A DNA stretch of 64,000 bases from UBA9926 sp018645765 (GTDB lineage: Bacteria > Pseudomonadota > Gammaproteobacteria > Pseudomonadales > Azotimanducaceae), in the NCBI GenBank assembly GCA_949372755.1, contig CASIBO010000004.1, positions 181,622-245,621 on the forward strand. Direction: 5' to 3'. The position numbers were made by a program, and so were the translations under genes. The notes under the pieces are model-generated. The model saw only the letters and a program-made list of their open reading frames with translations. It made no database searches and was not told where the DNA came from. Shown here in pieces: positions 60,839 to 64,000 of the stretch. Position 1 is the first letter of the stretch. Each line of letters starts with the position of its first letter.

Positions 60839-62035
60839 TTATAGCCCGTCCATCAAAAGGTAGGGCAAGGTGTCCCCTATCTGGACCAATTGGTTTGGCG
60901 CAACAACCGCCAAGGCATTGGCCCAAGAAAGGCTCGACATGACCCCGGAGCCTTGCGCATTAAACGCGCTTAACTGCACCGATGACCCATTCGGCACTGC
61001 GCGCACTCGAAGGTACTCCTGACGCGCGCCAGCCTTGAACTCAAACGCCGCTTGGCCGGGCCAAGAGACCGACTCTGTCTCAAGCTGACCTTGCAGGCAG
61101 GTAAGGTAGGGCCGCGCGAGCACTTCAAAGGTCACAAAGGTTGAAACCGGGTTGCCGGGTAGGCCGAAAAAGGGTTTGTTCTGTACATGACCAAACGCCA
61201 TCGGCTTACCGGGTTTAATCGCAAGTTTCCAGACATCTAAAGCGCCCAATTGCATCACCGCTTCTTTAACAAAATCCCGATCACCCACCGAGACGCCGCC
61301 CGAGCAGATGATGACATCCGCTTGCTCGGCTGCCCGAGCAAGCGCAACAAGCGTCACATCTAAGTCATCTGAAACAATGCCCATATCCACAACGGTAATC
61401 CCCATCTGCGTCAACAATGCAGCGAGCGCGTAGCGATTAGAGTTGTAGATCTGACCGGGTTTCAGAGCTTGGGGCGGCTGAACCAGTTCATCACCAGTTG
61501 AGACAATGGCCACTTTGAGCGTTCGATAGACCGGCGCGTTGTCTTTTCCGATACTGGCCAAGAGACTTAAATCAGCGGGCCGCAGTCGCTGCCCACGAGC
61601 CAGCACTTGGGCGCCTTCCTGAATATCTTGTCCCTTTGGGCGAACATTATCACCCACGACAACCAGCGCCTTTGGCACCAGGTGCCCTTCATCGAATTCA
61701 GCATCCTCCTGGATTAGCACCGCGTCCGCCCCGACGGGCATTTCGCCACCGGTAAAGATTCTCGCAGCGCCGCCAGCGCTGAGCGGCTCTCCGGGGCTTC
61801 CCGCCGGGATGATTTGATGAATCGGTAAGGGCTGTCCAACCACAACATCCTTCGAGCGAACCGCGAAACCATCCATTGCGCTATTGTCCGCCGGCGGCAC
61901 TGCCCGCGTTGCGATGATATCGTCCCCTAGGATTCGGCCAAGCGCTTGGTCCAGTGCAATGGTTTCACAAACCACAACAGGCTCCGCCTGCGACAACAAC
62001 CGCTGGCGAGCGTTTTCTACCGACATTAACGTCAT
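60839..62035 (-). CDS. moeA: Molybdopterin molybdenumtransferase MoeA
   Basis: MoeA inserts molybdate into adenylylated molybdopterin. The 398-residue protein shows the MoeA pattern: PADNSAMDGFAVR near residue 45, DELVQPPQALKPGQIYNSN, ICSGGVSVGDRDFVKE, and FGLPGNPVSTFVTFE, ending in the domain IV beta barrel. It lies 17 bases after moaB. A molybdenum-cofactor user is not in this window. Confidence 0.93.
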   Translation of the reverse strand: MTLMSVENARQRLLSQAEPVVVCETIALDQALGRILGDDIIATRAVPPADNSAMDGFAVRSKDVVVGQPLPIHQIIPAGSPGEPLSAGGAARIFTGGEMPVGADAVLIQEDAEFDEGHLVPKALVVVGDNVRPKGQDIQEGAQVLARGQRLRPADLSLLASIGKDNAPVYRTLKVAIVSTGDELVQPPQALKPGQIYNSNRYALAALLTQMGITVVDMGIVSDDLDVTLVALARAAEQADVIICSGGVSVGDRDFVKEAVMQLGALDVWKLAIKPGKPMAFGHVQNKPFFGLPGNPVSTFVTFEVLARPYLTCLQGQLETESVSWPGQAAFEFKAGARQEYLRVRAVPNGSSVQLSAFNAQGSGVMSSLSWANALAVVAPNQLVQIGDTLPYLLMDGL

Positions 62036-62052
62036 GCCAACTTGCCTCTATG

Positions 62053-62556
62053 TCAGTGATGGCCTCTTAGGATCAACTCAGCAAAATTGCAAGGTCGATG
62101 CGTGCTGTCTAACTGGGAAACCAAAATGCCGTCCCAAGCGGTTTTACACGCACCGGTTGAGCCCGGCACGCAGAAGATCAAAGTATTGTTCGCAAGCCCG
62201 CCCAGGGCCCTGGACTGAACCGTTGAGGTACCAATCTCAGCAAAAGACAATTGCCGAAACAGCTCACCAAAACCATCAATCCGCGTATCGAGCAGCGGGC
62301 CGATGGCTTCAGGCGTCGAATCCCGACCCGTAAAACCGGTCCCGCCCGTCATAAGCACGACCTGAACCGTTGGGTCGGCAATATGACTCGAAACTTTCGC
62401 GCGCAAAAGGTAACAATCATCAATCACGATTGCGCGATCAACCAGCTCATGCCCGGCGCCGCTCAAAGCGTCAGCCAGGTAATCGCCGGAGGTATCGTTT
62501 TCTTCTGTGCGAGTATCTGACACTGTCACCAGTGCGATCTTTAACGCGTCGCTCAT
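62053..62556 (-). CDS. moaB: Molybdenum cofactor biosynthesis protein MoaB
   Basis: MoaB of the MogA/MoaB fold adenylylates molybdopterin before molybdenum insertion. The 167-residue protein has the binding loop VLMTGGTGFTGRDSTPEA near residues 66-84, and FGELFRQLSFAEIGTS. AGAGGAG lies eight bases before the ATG. The start overlaps the stop of an upstream open frame by four bases. Confidence 0.92.
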   Translation of the reverse strand: MSDALKIALVTVSDTRTEENDTSGDYLADALSGAGHELVDRAIVIDDCYLLRAKVSSHIADPTVQVVLMTGGTGFTGRDSTPEAIGPLLDTRIDGFGELFRQLSFAEIGTSTVQSRALGGLANNTLIFCVPGSTGACKTAWDGILVSQLDSTHRPCNFAELILRGHH

Positions 62557-62855
62557 TCCGGGACTCCTCTTTTACCCCATTCATTCGAAAAGCAAACACC
62601 CACCAGATCAAACCTGCCGCAAAAAAGCACCGGTTTGAACTGACGCAGATGGATAAGTTCATGACCCACGACCCGGAGATACGCTCCACCAAAGGTGATC
62701 AGCGCGGCAATGCCCAGGGTGATATTCACCCTACTGCTGCTACTGACTGCACGGGCAAACACATCCTTCATTTGAGTCATCCGCAACAACGCGAGTCCAA
62801 CGGGTCCATTTTGTCATAGTTGACCTATCTCTTGTTGCAATTGCCAATGCGAGTG
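62557..62855. other. Region upstream of moaB with overlapping open frames
   Basis: A 78-codon minus frame (62553-62789) ends in an ATGA overlap with the moaB start and contains one hydrophobic stretch (ITLGIAALITFGGAYL), so it may be a small membrane protein. A second frame (62471-62692) also has a hydrophobic helix. I cannot tell which, if either, is real. The enoyl-CoA hydratase gene ends at the right. Confidence 0.3.
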
Positions 62856-63629
62856 CTATTTCCCTTTCCAATTGGGTGCGCGTTTTTCCGAAAAGGCCCG
62901 AGGCCCTTCAATAAAATCTTCGCTCGCATAGAGCGCCGCGATCTGATCATACCGACCTTTGATCGCGGCCTCGAGAGATTCCGCCGCCATCCCTTGCATC
63001 GCGGCTTCCTTACTAGCGCGAACTGAAATCGGCGCACATTCCAAAATTTGCGCGGCCCACTGCTTAGCAGCCGTTAGTGCTTGCCCTTGCGGCACGACCT
63101 CATTAACAAACCCCAGCTGCTGGCCTTCCGCAGCAGGCACCCGGCGACCGGTTAAGAGCATACCCATCGCTTGTTTCATGCCAATTTCACGCGGCAGTCG
63201 ATGGATTCCCCCGGCCAATGCGGCCAAACCCACTCTGGGCTCCGGTAACGCAAAGATCGCGTTTTCGGAGGCAATAATCAAATCACAAGCCAATGCGATT
63301 TCAAACCCTCCGCCCATGGCCAAGCCGTTAACGGCCGCAATCACCGGTTTCGAATTATCAAATCGTGCTGTTAAACCCGCAAATCCAGACTTTGGCCCAC
63401 CCATTTTACCGCCCGAGGCCTGGTACTTTAAATCGTTGCCGGCACTGAAGGCCCGATCACCCGCGCCGGTAATAATCGCGACCCATTGCTCAGGGTCGGT
63501 AGCAAAGTCATCAAAGGCTTCCGCAAGTTCAAAATTGCCCGGCGGATGCAGCGCATTCATGACATCGGGGCGCTCGATCGTCACGATTGTTAATCGACCT
63601 TCTTTTTCAACCCGACAAAATTCTCCCAT
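62856..63629 (-). CDS. Enoyl-CoA hydratase/isomerase-family protein
   Basis: This 257-residue crotonase-fold protein has the oxyanion segments FSAGNDLKY and NGLAMGGGFEIALACDL, and both catalytic glutamates appear in GGGFEIAL and FALPEPRVGL. It would hydrate or otherwise rearrange enoyl-CoA esters. The start ATG has GGAGA seven bases upstream. The exact step is unknown; related genes act in beta-oxidation of branched or aromatic acids. Confidence 0.87.
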   Translation of the reverse strand: MGEFCRVEKEGRLTIVTIERPDVMNALHPPGNFELAEAFDDFATDPEQWVAIITGAGDRAFSAGNDLKYQASGGKMGGPKSGFAGLTARFDNSKPVIAAVNGLAMGGGFEIALACDLIIASENAIFALPEPRVGLAALAGGIHRLPREIGMKQAMGMLLTGRRVPAAEGQQLGFVNEVVPQGQALTAAKQWAAQILECAPISVRASKEAAMQGMAAESLEAAIKGRYDQIAALYASEDFIEGPRAFSEKRAPNWKGK

Positions 63630-63729
63630 AACCCGTCTCCCAACTGTTCCAGTTTTGATAATCTAGGTTCAGGCGCGCCGACTTAGCTCGCCCACCCCCA
63701 AGTTTCGAATCAAGCCCGCGTGATCCCGA

Positions 63730-64000
63730 TCACACTCGCATCCGAGCATCGCAAGCCTTTCTCATCCGCTCGAGTCCCATCTCCAGTACGCGGCGCGGGC
63801 AACCGAAGTTCAACCGAATGAAGCCATTTCCACCAAATTGCGCACCACCCGACAAGCCTACCCCAGCTGACTCAAAAAAGCCTTGTGGATCCGTCAAACC
63901 AAGCTCGGTTACATTCAGCCAGGCGAGGTAGGTGGCCTCGGTCAACCCAACGCTGACGCCTGGCATTTCGGCGATATGCTGGATCACCAGATCACGATTA
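63730..64000 (-). CDS. PatB/MalY-type PLP lyase, C-terminal part (runs off the window)
   Basis: The last 89 codons of a fold-type I PLP enzyme are visible; the N-terminal part lies beyond the edge. The C-terminal pattern EATYLAWLNVTELGLTD, GGAQFGGNGFIRLNFGCPRRVLEMGLERMRKA matches the small domain of MalY/PatB cystathionine beta-lyases. These cleave C-S bonds in cystathionine and related compounds. The stop lies at 63730-63732. Confidence 0.85.
   Translation of the reverse strand, partial: NRDLVIQHIAEMPGVSVGLTEATYLAWLNVTELGLTDPQGFFESAGVGLSGGAQFGGNGFIRLNFGCPRRVLEMGLERMRKACDARMRV

Overview
The window is chromosomal DNA from a marine-type gammaproteobacterium at roughly 50 % G+C. The gene order fmdB-aspS-yebC-ruvCAB-tolQRAB-pal-cpoB-queE-queC-tRNA-Lys, with proS, nadA-bepA-tusA and bamC-dapA close by, resembles the Pseudomonas arrangement. 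The ammonium transporter with a sigma-54 promoter, the TRAP transporter, the racemase/propionyl-CoA synthetase operon and a halohydrin-dehalogenase-like protein point to a free-living heterotroph. I see no rRNA operon, insertion sequence, prophage, CRISPR array or defence island. One tRNA gene (Lys) is present.

Layout. 1-3 kb (minus): a glutamine-synthetase-family gene cut by the window edge, behind a two-subunit sodium:solute symporter. 3.4-5 kb: a small acidic protein gene facing a two-gene membrane-protein operon, with a promoter and a 20-bp palindrome between them. 5-13 kb (minus): rmuC (frameshifted), cnoX, a gene-poor stretch with an orphan LexA box, then the block tusA-perM-dapA-bamC-metallohydrolase. 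13-17 kb: bepA, nadA, gshB and tRNA-Lys with its own promoter and terminator. 17-30 kb (minus): queuosine precursor genes, Tol-Pal, the RuvABC resolvasome, yebC, aspS and fmdB. ybgC is missing from its usual place, and 595 bases separate tolB from pal. 30-34 kb: an HU-like protein, proS, a TlpA-like lipoprotein, a YihY/BrkB protein and an ArsC-like reductase. 34-39 kb (minus): a coupled operon of racemase, propionyl-CoA synthetase, SDR and monooxygenase-fold genes. 39-47.5 kb (plus): esterase, miaE, a glycosyltransferase, argC with an AspT-type aminotransferase, rhlB, cupin, DUF2237, the halohydrin-dehalogenase-like gene and a GNAT. 47.5-54 kb: amt, TRAP dctPQM, an alpha/beta hydrolase and a TauD-type dioxygenase. 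54-64 kb: small genes, a PNPOx-family protein, a candidate non-coding RNA, metR, a glycosyltransferase/methyltransferase/toroid-fold operon, moaB-moeA with a small membrane protein and a second methyltransferase, a crotonase, and a patB/malY gene cut by the window edge.

Most genes sit in tightly coupled operons, many with ATGA-type stop/start overlaps. The parts most worth a second look are: (1) an apparent promoter-to-terminator transcription unit at about 55362-55550 that encodes no protein but carries a 13-14-base perfect complement of the 16S rRNA 3' end between stable hairpins; (2) a protein at 46212-46892 carrying both halohydrin dehalogenase signature motifs; (3) the palindrome-controlled DUF4281 operon; (4) the orphan LexA box at 8416-8435; (5) the uncharacterised glycosyltransferase/methyltransferase/toroid locus at 56.8-60.8 kb; and (6) several proteins of 24-61 residues that automated calling would probably miss. 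All functional calls rest on reading motifs by eye; no database search was run.
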